Positions 33,301-43,524 of a stretch of DNA of 64,000 nt are shown piece by piece. The stretch spans positions 13,082,001 to 13,146,000 of the forward strand of contig NC_071328.1 in NCBI RefSeq assembly GCF_010183535.1. The letters are read 5' to 3'. The translations under genes were made by a program, and so were the position numbers. The stretch's first letter is position 1. Every line of letters starts with the position of its first letter. Source of the DNA: Caenorhabditis remanei (Eukaryota > Nematoda > Chromadorea > Rhabditida > Rhabditidae). Below the pieces are notes generated by a model. It worked only from the letters and a program-made list of their open reading frames with translations. It was not told the DNA's origin and did not search any database.

Positions 33301-36300
33301 CTTTCGTTTGCAGCAGAGCGCAGTTGTAATAAAAATGCTGGGCTAATAAAACTTTCGAAATCGCCTAGTTCCTAAATGATGTTCATCACCCCATGCTTTC
33401 TGAGGTGTTTCTTGTGTTTTTTCGCCCTCCACTCCTCTCTAAATATTGACAAAACAACCTGTTTTTGTGTGCTCGCGAATGTCTACGAACAAAAGAGCAA
33501 ATGACGGATGAGAAGAGAATTTGAATGCACTTTTTCTCACTTTTGGAGAAGAAGAAAAAACTGTGATTTTTGGAGTTTTAGAGTTGCCTAATAGGGTGTC
33601 TTGTTGAGAGGGCGTGGCCTAATTTCGAAAATGTTTAGTTCGGGTTGTGTAGATAAAGTCAAACTCTATATTTTTGTAGTTGATAACTTTTTTATAGCTC
33701 CGCCCACTTTTGACATATAAGCCTTTAAAGCTGCAAAAAAATTGGTTAGTATAGTTTGTCACTGTAACGTAATGTCACTGTAATGTAACGTGACATTGTC
33801 AGTGTAAAATCGACCAACTTTGAGAGCCCGTCATGACATCCCCTTTTATCCGATTTTGTCAAATTTACATTTTCTTGTAGATCATAAATAGGGCTGCATT
33901 TTTGTAGTTGACAATTTTTCAATAGCTCCGCTCTCTTTTGAGACATGCGCCTTCAAAAGCTATCATCTTTAAAAGCGAATATCTCAAAAGTGGGCGGGGC
34001 AATCAGAAAATTCTAAACTACAAAAATGTAGCCCTTCTTTTTATCTACAAGAAAAATGTAAATTTGACAGAATCGGATAAAAGAGGATGTCGTGACCGGC
34101 TCTCAAAGTTGGTCGATTTTACACTGACAATCTTTTCTACAGTGACAAACTACACTGACCAACTTTTTTGCCGCTTTAAATGCACATATCTCAAAAGTGG
34201 GTGGAGCTATCAAAAAAATCAAAACTACAAAAATGTAGAGCTTGACTTGCTCTACCTAGTCATATATACAAATAAATAAACTAATGTAAACTTCATTACA
34301 GATTTATGCCCCCAGATGATCCATCAGGTCGTCATGGTCCACGAATCGAAAGTTTCCTCTCAAAAGTGCCAGTCGTCTCGTCGAACCCACTGATTTGTCC
34401 ATACGCCCGGAAATGTACATACGGAAATAAATGTAAATTCTATCATCCGGAGAGAGCGAACGGACAACATATGAGTGTTACGGAGAGGTTGATGAAAGAG
34501 AATCAACAGAAAAAGTCGTTGGGAGCAGGTGAGACATTTTTGAATTTGATTGGAGACTAAAAGGGTTTTTTCCGAATTCAATTTTGCTAAACTTTATATG
34601 GTTGTGTAGATCAAAACAAGATCTTCATTTTTGTAGTTGACAACTTTCTGGTAGCTCCTCCCACTTTTAAGATATGCGCCTTTAAAGACGAGGAGCATTT
34701 AGAGCCCACGCGACTACAGTAGTCGTTCTTTAAAGGCGCATACCTAAAATGTCGGCGGAGCTATCGAAAAATTGTCAACTGCAAAAATGGAGCTCTAGGT
34801 TTGATCTGCACAACCAGAAGAAAAAGTTTGAATTCTAACAATTTCCGAGTCCGCCACAAAGCTGTCTACGTTGACTAGCTACAGAAAAGTTGAAAACTAC
34901 ACAAATGTAGCTGTGAACTTTGCCAGCACACACAAAGAAAGTTCTCGACGATCTAGCTCGGAGGATTCAACGATTTTCACAGAAAGGATAAAACAGTGAA
35001 CTTTCACTTACAGTTGGCTGTTTTCGGTAGAAAATGACTAACTTTAAGTTTGACAGTGTATTTCGGTGTCGCATAATTGTCCGATAAACTCAAATTGGTA
35101 TGGGCTGAATAGAGCAAAAATAGCACAGCATTTTTGTAGTTGACCATTCTTTTGTAGGGACACTACCATGAAAGTTACAGGTTGTCAAAATCATTTCTCC
35201 ATGAAATCGACAAATTTCAGTTTTTTGGAGCTTTTCACTTTGACACCCTGTAACTTTCATGGTAGTGTCCCTACAAAAAATGATCAACTACAAAAATAAT
35301 ATGCTAGTATTGTTCTGTCTAACCCATACAAAATTGAGTTCATCGGATAATCAGGCAACACCGAAATACACTCTCAAAGTTTGTCATTTTCAACTGAAAA
35401 CAGCCATAACCTTTTGAGCGGTACTGTACTCCCTAGAGATCACTAATCTACTAGAAAACTCTCAAAATTTGAAAACAATCATCTCCTAATTCCAGTCAAA
35501 TCAATGCAATACGAGATGTTCAAGAACAAGCACGCCGCCTTATCCCGTACTCAATCCCTGAATGTAGTCAAACCACTGACGGAAAACATCTCTCAACTAC
35601 CTCCAACCCCCGAGAGTCCAATTCAAATGTCACGTCAACACATGCAATTACAACAGGCTAACAGTGCTCCATGGCAACAACACAGTGCAGTGCAAAGACA
35701 CGGATCGTCTCCATTGACACCAGTTAACCGACAGATGAACGGTTAGTTATCAATAGGGCGCGTTTGTCAAAATTTCAATCCTCTTTTTCTTTTCTAGTCT
35801 ATCCCGAAATGTACAACTATCAAAATCACCAACAAGTGCTTCCACATCAACACGGAGTGATTGGAAGTCAACGACCACCTAAAATGACAACTACAGTATC
35901 TCAAACGCATCTTTTCGCACCCTCAACTGCAGTTTGGGGACATTCGGAACTTTCGGTTGGACCAGTTAATACCAAGTGAGTTATCCATTCTACTGTCTTC
36001 CACACTGCGAAAAAGAACTGCAAGAAACGTGAAGCCGATGTTTTTTGCACTGAAAATGCAGTATTTTTAGGTTTTCAGACGACGAAATTTATGAAAAATG
36101 GTCATATCCATCAGAATTGTCGAAAATTAAATTCTCTATCTTATAGGCCAGAAAACGTAAATTTTGGTAAGAAATTGACTTTTTTTAATACAAAAAAAGA
36201 TTTTCAGAAAAAGTTATACTCATTTTTCTGAAAATCTATTTTTCTATATCAAAAAAGTCAATTTCTTAACAAAATTTACGTTTTTTGGCTCATAAGATAG

Positions 36301-36680
36301 AGAATTTAATTTTCTACAATTCTGATGGATGGGACCCTTTTTTTTCATTGCGAAGTCTGAAAAACTAAAAATACTGGATTTTCAGTGCAAAAAAAAATAA
36401 AAGAATTGAATTAACACGTGAAAGAATCGGCTTGTTGCAGTACTTTTTACGCTGTGTGGAAGACCAATCGCGCTCTATTGATAAATTTTATTTTCTAAAT
36501 TTTTTCAGCGCCGAAACGAATGAAACGCACTCAGAAGCCCGTGCACGTGTACATTTCCACCTTTGCCATATTTTTCCCCATGATTACGTCGAATCGGTGA
36601 TGGCCGCCAACCCGGAAGAAGTCAACGCCCCGGTACTCTGTGAGCTCATTATCCGAGCTCAAAAAGACTATCGCAAGTAA
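27398..36680 (+). CDS. rege-1: REGE-1, Regnase-1-type endoribonuclease (NYN/PIN plus CCCH)
   Basis: Cytoplasmic mRNA-decay endonuclease of the ZC3H12/Regnase family; C. elegans REGE-1 is known to silence ets-4 mRNA and control fat. Exons 27398-27663, 28653-28717, 28781-28899, 29505-29758, 32536-32640, 32693-32779, 32930-33106, 34302-34528, 35496-35741, 35798-35975 and 36509-36680 give 631 residues. A small helical N-terminal domain lies near 112-160. The nuclease domain holds the acidic catalytic set: D228 in VIVDGSNVAM, D310/D311 in CHDDRY, D329 in VVSNDEYRDL. A CX5CX5CX3H zinc finger (C390, C396, C402, H406) follows KFMPPDDPSGRHGP. A Gln/Pro-rich linker leads to the conserved C-terminal helical domain (~575-631). 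The ATG directly follows TTTCCAG, a splice or trans-splice site. Poly(A) signal 36924-36929. Introns 1, 4, 7 and 8 are loaded with hairpins. Confidence 0.96.
28010..28460. repeat. Two TTTTTGTAGTTGACAA hairpin copies in rege-1 intron 1
   Basis: 28020-28200 is a full palindrome (GCTCCGCCCACTTTTGAGAT / ATATCTCAAAAATGGGCGGA). 28395-28455 is a lone plus arm. Confidence 0.75.
29391..29460 (+). pseudogene. tRNA-derived element just upstream of rege-1 exon 4
   Basis: GTGTCCGCATGGCCGACTGG start, B box GGTTCGATCCC, then a T-run (ATTTTTTTTTTC). Exon 4 begins 45 bases later, so the T-run serves as part of the polypyrimidine tract. Acceptor halves do not pair. Confidence 0.6.
29759..32535. other. rege-1 intron 4 (2.8 kb), repeat-filled
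   Basis: Contains TGGTCAGTGTA words at 29925-30110, a full TTTTTGTAGTTGACAA-type hairpin at 30440-30705 with GAGACGCAGACAGTGAGAC / TTCTCTGCGTCTCACC core, and a C/T-rich patch at 31000-31350. Three ~130-bp GCGCTCTACC hairpins lie at ~31735-31870, ~32060-32185 and ~32365-32490. No exon was seen. Confidence 0.75.
32365..32490. repeat. Hairpin MITE (GCGCTCTACC family) close to exon 5
   Basis: TTTCAACTGCGCTCCACCGA at the left, TCGGTAGAGCGCGGTTGTAA at the right, ending ~45 bases before rege-1 exon 5. Confidence 0.75.
32809..32885 (+). pseudogene. tRNA-derived element just upstream of rege-1 exon 7
   Basis: GTGTCCGCATGGCCGACTGG start identical to the 29391 copy, B box GGTTCGACCCC, then CTTTTTTTTTCTTTTCTTTT. 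Exon 7 starts 45 bases later. No acceptor pairing. Confidence 0.6.
33145..33345. repeat. Long-form hairpin MITE with GCGAGAGACGCAGAG stem
   Basis: ACAACTGCGCTCCACCGCAA to TTGCAGCAGAGCGCAGTTGT, with inner arms TCGCATTTTTTCATAATAAT / complement. Related copies at ~39290-39485 and ~47160-47345. Lies in rege-1 intron 7. Confidence 0.75.
33640..34275. repeat. Composite of TTTTTGTAGTTGA hairpins and TCAGTGTA repeats in rege-1 intron 7
   Basis: Arms at 33672 and 33898 (plus) and at 33975 and 34190 (inverse) flank TGTCAGTGTAAAATCGACCA and its complement, giving a large multi-part inverted structure. Confidence 0.7.
35016..35405. mobile_element. Long palindrome in rege-1 intron 8
   Basis: Outer arms GGCTGTTTTCGGTAGAAAAT / CATTTTCAACTGAAAACAGCC, then GTATTTCGGTGTCGC / complement, CCGATAAACTCAAATTG / complement, TTTTTGTAGTTGACCATTC / complement, and the inner stem GGGACACTACCATGAAAGTT / complement. 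About 390 bp. Confidence 0.8.
35994..36469. mobile_element. Foldback element with CACTGCGAAAAAGAACTGCA arm in rege-1 intron 10
   Basis: Left GTCTTCCACACTGCGAAAAA and right CTTTTTACGCTGTGTGGAAG are complementary. Inner arms match those of the AFG1-gene element at 12648-13252 (GAACTGCAAGAAACGTGAAG, CATCCATCAGAATTG). Confidence 0.78.
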
Positions 36681-37022
36681 TTTATTTATTCATTTTTCTA
36701 TATTTATTTGTATTTTCCATATTTTCCAATCCCAACCCCCGTTCCATACTCGGTTCCTTCACAGAGAAAGTGTCCCAGTGTGAGTGATTGCCACGTAGAA
36801 TCATTCTGATTCAAGTTTATTTTTTCTTTTCAAATGTCTATTTGATTCAATGTCGAATTCTTCTTTCTTTGAGAGAGCGTATTTTTATTTTGTAAAAAAT
36901 AAGAATTTCTTGTAAATTTTAATAATAAAAAGATGAAATTTCATTTTTTTTTTCAACTTTTCAAGTCATGATAAAATTGCGAAATTTACAGAGATTTTTC
37001 AGAAATTTGAGGTGATTTTCAA

Positions 37023-38196
37023 CATACTTGTCAAATGACGGGCAGGCCCGCCGGCCCGGCCCGGCCCGGCCCGTCTCGTCAGGGATGTGGGATTTTTGAG
37101 AAAAATTTTCAATTTTTTTTTCAATTTTCAATTTTTCATGCGGAAAAATTGACAAAAAGACACTCATATTATTGGCTCCGGGACGTTTCGACACCAGACA
37201 TTTCGACACCATTGAAAATCGAGTAAAATTTGCCTCAAAAAGGCGATGGTTTTAGGGTTTGAAGGGTCCGGGGTTCGACCCCAGGTGCTTGAAAAAGTGG
37301 TTTATTTTTATTTTTGGCTTTTTGGTACCAATCTGACAACCAGGGTTCGACCCCCACGGGTACAAATGTTTTTTGTTTTTAACATGTTGGTACTAATCTG
37401 ACGACCGGGGTTCGACCCTTGATGCTGGCAAATCTTTTTTGACTTTGATTTCTGACATTTTTCTTCATGTAAGCTAGATAGAAGTATAATTGCGCGGAAG
37501 ATGGGAATAGCACTTGGTCAAACGACTTGTACATGTTCTTGAAAAACCATTCCCTATTTTGTATGTTTGAAAAAGTTTCTCCGTATTCCGGGAGTGGTTT
37601 TCTCGAACATTCGAATTATCATCATTTGAGTTGATGCACGCACAAGTTGTTTGAGCAACAGGTATTCCTACTTTCCTCGCAATTATACTTCTATCTAGCT
37701 TACATGAAGAAAAATGTCAGAAATCAAAGTCAAAAAAGATTTTCCAGCATCAAGGGTCGAACCCCGGACGTCAGATTAGTACCAAAATGTTAAAAACAAA
37801 AAACATTTGTACCCGTGGGGGTCGAACCCTGGTTGTCAGATTGGTACCAAAAAGCCAAAAATAAAAATAAACCACTTTTTCAAGCACCCGGGGTCGAACC
37901 CCGGACCCTTCAATCCTAAAACCATCGCCTTTTTGAGGCAAATTTTACTCGCTTTTCAATGGTGTCGAAATGTCGGGTGTCGAAATGTCTGGTGTCGAAA
38001 TGTCTGGTGTCGAGTTGTCTGGTGTCGAAACGTCCCGGAGCCATATTATTCTATGAGAGAAGTCTGAGTTCATCTTAGTACACCTTTAGTCAAATTTGAA
38101 AAAAAAACTGAAAAAAAAATTGAAAAAAAAATTCCCTCCAAAAAGACGGGCCTGACGTTTTGAAAAAAAAGCCCGGCCCGGCCCTTGGCAAGTATG
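37023..38196. mobile_element. CATACTTG element, interrupted by a second element
   Basis: Ends CATACTTGTCAAATGACGGG and GCCCTTGGCAAGTATG, flanks ATTTTCAA / ATTTTTAA (8 bases, one mismatch). The 37174-38050 block splits it at the same place where the 17759 copy reads continuously. Confidence 0.85.
37174..38042. mobile_element. GGCTCCGGGACG element with tandem-word arms and 8-bp duplication
   Basis: 869 bp, TIR GGCTCCGGGACGTTTCGACA with complement at the right, and ATATTATT on both sides (37166-37173, 38043-38050). The right arm repeats a GTCGAAATGTCTGGT word four or more times. Inside are long inverted arms with GGGGTTCGACCCC and GGGTTCGACCCCCACGGG, B-box-like words. Confidence 0.88.
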
Positions 38197-38829
38197 ATTT
38201 TTAACAGACTTGCAACGGGACGGCCCAAAAGTTCAGTACTGAAAAATATCAATTTTTTCTGGAAATTTTCCGAAAAAATCTTATCAACGATTTTTTGTAG
38301 GTTTCAAAGGTTTTTGAGGAACATACTAGAGAAAAAATATGGAAAATTTTCAGAAAATACATTTTTGCAAAAAAATTGTAGTGAAAAAAGTTCAAAAATT
38401 CAAATCCGGGCCGACCCGAAATTTTGCAAGCCTTATTTTTAATTTCCAGCTATCATTTCTGTAATTTTTCGAGAACTTGATAATTTTATTTACTATTCGT
38501 AGCTCTAAACATAGGTAAAAGTAAAAAATATCTCGCTGAAAATCAACAAAAATTCTCAAATCTACCGTAATCTTGAAGACGCATGCTCATAAATTTCTCG
38601 CAGGTCTTGCAGCGATTACTGAAAATTGTTCAATTTTTTCTATTCAGTTTCAAAATACTTTTTTTCTGTTTCATTTCATGAAAAGGAGAGTATGCTTTCG
38701 GCGAGTCGATTAAATAGTGAGTTTATAATGAAAATTATGTGAAAATCAACAAAAATCTGCGTTAAAATCATTCAAAATGCTATGAAATTATCGTTTTAGG
38801 AGGTCTGCGAACAATGGGTGAAAATTTTC

Positions 38830-41800
38830 ATGAAAAATGAATATTTGTCGGGTCAGAAAAGTTTTTTCCAAACAATTGCACAACAAATTGAGTATTTAAT
38901 TTTATAACCGAAAAAAAACGCCTTTTTCAGATCCGGAAGACCCTCGAAGTCAGCGGATTTTCCTGATCAGACACCTCAACGATGCGACAAAATCTTGCTT
39001 AAAATTGAGTTATCAGTCATCTTTTCGGCCAACGTACACAATTTTTCCGTATCTGGACGAAACATCTCAGAATGCTGCGGATAAATTGGCGGAAGACGTT
39101 TATAGAAATAAAAAAGATTTTCTAGACAATATTACAGTGTTGGGTCTCGTCGCGCTCGTTTCAACGAATTCAGATCTGTATTTCAAGGTGCCTGTCGTCA
39201 ATTTGGCCATCAAATGGTAGGAATTCGAAGAAAATGGAGAGAAAACGCAAGAAAAATGATAAAATATGGTTTTCTCGCGGAGATCGGCAGAGTTTTTTAC
39301 TGCTTTTGACCTATTTTCGCTGTTTTTCATAATAATTTACCGAAAAAATTATGGAAAATAGCGAAAATAGGTCAAAAAAGTGAAAATTTGTGTCGGCGCA
39401 AGAACAAAATCTGCGTCTCTCTCGTTTGCGATGGAGCGCAGTACTGCAACGTTGTACAACGTTGTAATAAAAATGCTCGACTAATACATGATTTTTCAAT
39501 AAAATTGAACTATCAATCTGGTAGCTGAGCTTCTCTGAACGCTTTGGGACAGTTTTTCGAAGTTTTGGACGCTTAATTTCGAATTTTTATGAAAAATTTC
39601 AATTTTCCACAATTATTTTTCTTTGGATTGAGATATTTTGTCAAATTTCCCTGAAAAAAAAGACGGAAACTGAGTTTTCAAGCGGAAATGCCGAAAATTC
39701 TCGTTTTAGAACTTTCTCGCGACGTTTCGAAACCGTTGTGCAGTAGAGCGCGATAGCCAAAATGATGCAAAAACGAAAATGTTGAAAATTCGAGCTTTTT
39801 TAGATTTTTTTTGCAAAAAAGTCAAATTTTCGACTGTTTTTTGAAATATCGATAAAAACTCAAGCGTATATAGGTTTTTAAAACTATTTTTGATAAAAAT
39901 TTTCAAAAATTTTGTGAAAATTTTAATTTTTTTTTTCGCAATTCACAAATTTTAAATTTCAGGCTTCTCCTCAACCCGGTGCCCGATGAAACCCTCCATT
40001 CCGTCCTGTCGAGTATTAATATCCATTGTATCACATTTCCGAAACTCGCTCGAGTCCGTATCGCCATTTATTTATATCTGAAAACTCCTGAACTCTATAT
40101 GTATTTTGATATCAATTTCGCGGCCCCTGGAGTCGTTTTCATTCGGAGAAAATCGGGAATTCCGAATGATTCGGAGGAATATAATGATCAGGAGAAAATG
40201 TGGATTTATAAAGCGATTAATTCGATTACCGATGGATATGTGAATCCGAGTTATCCACAGGGGACGAGACGAAACGATCCGGACGGTGTGAAGCCGAAAT
40301 CTGGGAAATTGTACGGTTTTTTTTCAGGGAAAACCAGACTTGCCGGGTCGGACCGGCCCGCAATAGAAGTTTTTCGAAAATTTTGGATTTTTTTTTTGCA
40401 AAAAAGTCGAATTTTCGACTATTTTTAAAAACTCGATTTTACCTCTCAAAATTGCCCTGGAAGGGGCCGAGCTTTACAACAGATTTTACAAAAGCCAACG
40501 ATTTTAGACTCCGCCTACTTTCAGATGTCAAGAAAGGTGCGTGTCTTAGATACGAATTTTCGAGAAATTGAAAAAATTAAGATGTGACGCTCCGCCCACT
40601 TTCAGACAATGTGTGAATTTTGGGGGCAATTCGTAGTTTAGGCTTTATTTTCTGATTCTGAGCTGAAAAAATTGGAATATTGCGTTTTTTAATATAAAAT
40701 TTCTCGATTTTCAGGATTTTTCAGTCAAAGTTATAGTTTTGTGTGATTTTTGAGCCGAAAACTGACAATTAAAAGTGATATTTTTGCAGAAAATACACGG
40801 AACAATTTGCTGACGTGGCGAAAGAGTTGGAAAATCCGATTTTCAAGTGGGATTTTGAGAATAAAGGGACCGCGTATGTCCACAAAGAGCCGGTGGTTCA
40901 GGATCCGTTGTGAGTTTGTTAAAAACCAGTTTTCAACCGAATTTTGTTGTAAAAAGCTTGCCCGGAATCCAAAATGTGCACAATTGGGCGGAGTCTAAAA
41001 TCGTTGCAAGTCTGAAATTCTCCAATTTTTGCGAAATTTTTATCGAAAATCCTAAGAAAACATATAAAATTCGACTTTGTTGCAACAAAAAATCGAAGAA
41101 AATTCAAATTTTCAAATTTTTGTCTGAAAATCTTCAATTTTTCAAAAAAGAAATTCCAGAACTGCTCCGCATCCGATGGAATTTGCTCCACCACGACGTG
41201 GATTCGTGGAGTACTACAGTCCCAAAAAAGAAGAAAAGAAAGTAGAAGAGAAACGGTTGATAATCTTTTTTTGGAATAAAATAATTAAAAATTTTATATC
41301 AGAATCGAGAAATCACCGCCGAAATCACCACAACAACAGCCTCTTGTACCCCCGGTGGTCCAAAATGAGTCAGTTCGAAAGTGAGTTTCTGAGAAAATGC
41401 GCCTGGACCGATTTTTGCAATTTTCACCCAAATTTTATCGATTTTGCTCATTTTTCTCTTGAAAAACCATTAAAAACAAGTTTTTCACTCCAAAATAAAT
41501 TAAAAATCGACGAATTTCACCCAAAGAACCGATGTCGGGCGCGCCTTTGACGCGTTTTCAGAATTTGTCGGTTTGCAGTTTCTGGCGTGCCTGAGTCGCG
41601 TTTTGAACCGATTTGAAAAATAAACTTTGTGTCTGGCGTGTTTTTGTCGCTTTTCAGATCCAAAACATTACAATTTTCGAAAATTTGGCGTGCCTTAGAC
41701 GCGTTTTTTACAGCAAATAATCAATCGAGAGTATTTTCAGACTGCCCTCCGTCCAGACGTCTTCTAGTGGATATCATTCATTATATTCAACGGAAACTAA

Positions 41801-42839
41801 GAGGAAATTGCAGTTTACACCTACAAAAAGTAAAGCAAAAACCTTAATAAATTAACTTTTTCTGACTTTTTTCTAGTTTCAGAGCAAGAATTCGCGTCCA
41901 GATGCTCCATTGGCACCCCATTGGTAAAATCAAGCATCCATTTGGAAAAGCAAAGGTTGAATAACCAAGCAATCGCGCTCCAATGTAAAGTTTTTAATTT
42001 TCAGGCCAGTCTCCAATCCAACGAAACCAATCGATAATAAACAGACACCTGTGAGAAGACTTGGACCGAGATATGGAGATAAAATAATACCGCTGACCAT
42101 ACGTCCAGGTGGCAGTCCTCCGAAAATTGAGAGGAAGGAAACGAGAATTTCCACGAAAATTGAGATCAAAGAACTGAAAATTTCCACAAAAATTGAGAGC
42201 AAGGAAGCCAAAATTTCCACCAAAATTGAGAGCAAGAAACCTGAAATTCCCATAAAAATTGAATTCAATGAACCCAAAATTCCCACAAATATGAAAATCA
42301 AGGAGCCGGAAATTCCTCAGAAACCTATGAAACATCAGAGGTTTGGACGAAAAAATCGGCGCACTAACGCTTTGGAACTTTTGGGATTTAGAACTGCTTT
42401 AGCATTAGAGCGCGCTTGCATTTTTTACTCAATTTAATATTTTTTAACCTTTTTCCATTTTTTATCAAAAAATTGCTAAAATCCCTACTTTCTTGCATTA
42501 AAACAAAGAAAAACGGTTCAAAATATTAAATCGAGTAAAAAATGCAAGCGAGCTCTAATGCCAAAACAGTTCCAAAGCGTTAGTGCGCCAAAAAATCTTG
42601 ACCATTCTCGAATTAACCCAAATTTTCAGCGTTGACCGTAAGAAGCAGATTCCGCCATCTCCACAAGAACCAAGAATCAGTATGGAGGCATTGAATCAAC
42701 GTAGAGATAAATTGATCGAGAAAAAAATCGGCCAAAAGTTGGTTTTTTGGCTTTTTTCACTGAAAAATTCTATAATTTTTCCAGATCGGGACCGAAATTC
42801 TACTTCGACTCAGTTCGTAACGTCCTCGACATGATTTGA
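38830..42839 (+). CDS. Unknown nematode protein with 11-residue tandem repeat
   Basis: Exons 38830-38851, 38931-39216, 39963-40310, 40790-40909, 41160-41255, 41303-41380, 41741-41829, 41877-41955, 42005-42340, 42630-42737 and 42785-42839 give 538 residues in phase. The first ~250 residues look globular (FPYLDETSQNAADKLAEDVY, LNPVPDETLHSVLSSINIHC, TPELYMYFDINFAAPGVVFI). The middle is basic/proline-rich and disordered. Residues at 42123-42320 form six 11-residue units of KIESKEAKIST type. A short conserved-looking end (SGPKFYFDSVRNVLDMI) closes it. The start is uncertain: the frame stays open back to an acceptor at 38799, so exon 1 may be longer. Exon 8 has two acceptors six bases apart. No domain is recognised. 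It converges on pcbd-1 168 bp away. Confidence 0.78.
39290..39485. repeat. Long-form hairpin MITE in intron
   Basis: Arms TCGCTGTTTTTCATAATAAT / ATTATGGAAAATAGCGA, with CTGCGTCTCTCTCGTTTGCG and GAGCGCAGTACTGCAACG at the right. The left GCGCTCCACC end is degraded. Confidence 0.6.
42123..42320 (+). repeat. 33-bp coding minisatellite (six 11-aa units)
   Basis: Units begin AAAATTGAG and carry ATTTCCAC near the end; each encodes KIE/KIK...(K/R)I(S/P)T-like residues. Divergence rises toward the 3' units, which favour proline over serine. Confidence 0.85.
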
Positions 42840-43007
42840 ATTCAAATTTTCTATCGTTTTAATTCTTTCATGTTACATTTTCCATCATTGTAGCTATTTT
42901 TCATGTTGAATTGACTAGAGTTAATTATTTTTGTTTTTTTTTGAATGGTTTGTTTGTTTTTTGTTATTGTCTTTATTGCTTCAAATTTCCAATATATTAT
43001 CTGTTAT

Positions 43008-43436
43008 TCACTTCTTGGCGACAGTTTCGATGAAAGTGGCCAATTTGACATCATTCTGCGACAAGCCTCCGCAGTCGTGAGTGGAAAGAGTGATATCGAC
43101 CTGAAAATTGAGGAAATAATTTATTTTTTTCAACTTTTTCAGGAAAAAATTAAGTTTCGTACCTTATTATAAACGTTGAACCACTCTGGATGATGGTTCA
43201 TCTGTTCCGCTTTCAGCCCGACGCGAGTCATGAATCCGAATGCCTCATTGAAATCTTTGAACTGAAATTCCTTTTGAATAGCGTCACGTCCTTCGACGAG
43301 TTTCCATCCGGCGGATTTCAAGCCCGAAAGTTGATCATTTCGCTCGGATTCCGTGAGAAGTGGCTGAAAAATTGATTTTCATTGAATAAATTTCATGGAA
43401 AACGTAAAAAAGTATAATAATATCTCTACTCACCAT
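43008..43436 (-). CDS. pcbd-1: Pterin-4a-carbinolamine dehydratase (PCD/DCoH)
   Basis: Dehydrates 4a-hydroxytetrahydrobiopterin to regenerate the cofactor of aromatic amino-acid hydroxylases. Exons 43434-43436, 43163-43363 and 43008-43100 on the minus strand give 98 residues, the usual family size. Signature [13 protein letters not shown] at 57-69 with catalytic-site H58, H59 and P60, and TH at 75-76 before DCGGLS. The first coding exon is just the ATG, cut by GTGAGT. The second begins after TTTTTCAG with PLLTESER. The start is supported because frame and length then match the family. GAGACGCAGAGA lies 77 bases upstream. The C. elegans homologue is pcbd-1. Confidence 0.94.
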
Positions 43437-43512
43437 TTTCTTTCTTGCCGACACTGCGATTGTTGACGAGAATAAACGATGCGAGGTGGGCGGGAGAGAG
43501 GACGAAATTGGG

Positions 43513-43524
43513 GAGACGCAGAGA
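43513..43524. promoter_or_regulatory. CTGCGTCTC-type motif upstream of pcbd-1
   Basis: GAGACGCAGAGA on the plus strand, 77 bases upstream of the minus-strand ATG, in a short unrepeated leader region. Of the motif's occurrences, this is one of the few not embedded in a hairpin. Confidence 0.45.

Larger units (their letters stand above)
36681..38829. other. rege-1 3'UTR and nested mobile elements
   Basis: The rege-1 poly(A) signal is at 36924. The CATACTTG element at 37023-38196 is interrupted by the GGCTCCG element. 38203-38440 carries a G+C-rich ACTTGCAACGGGACGGCCC repeat. 38441-38829 shows only acceptor-like sites and no clear coding exon. Confidence 0.6.

Noticed and set aside
37023..37135. 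Open frame rich in GPAGPARPGPS suggesting a collagen fragment
   Set aside because: Produced by the CCCGGCC repeat at the end of a mobile element; no Gly-X-Y continuation.
38690..38716. Possible upstream first exon MLSASRLN of the 538-aa gene
   Set aside because: Its donor phase does not join any frame-compatible acceptor without a stop; left out of the model.
41930..42335. Two minus-strand open frames with Phe/Leu/Ile-rich repeats
   Set aside because: They are complements of the KIE minisatellite in the plus-strand gene; the apparent hydrophobic repeats are artefacts.
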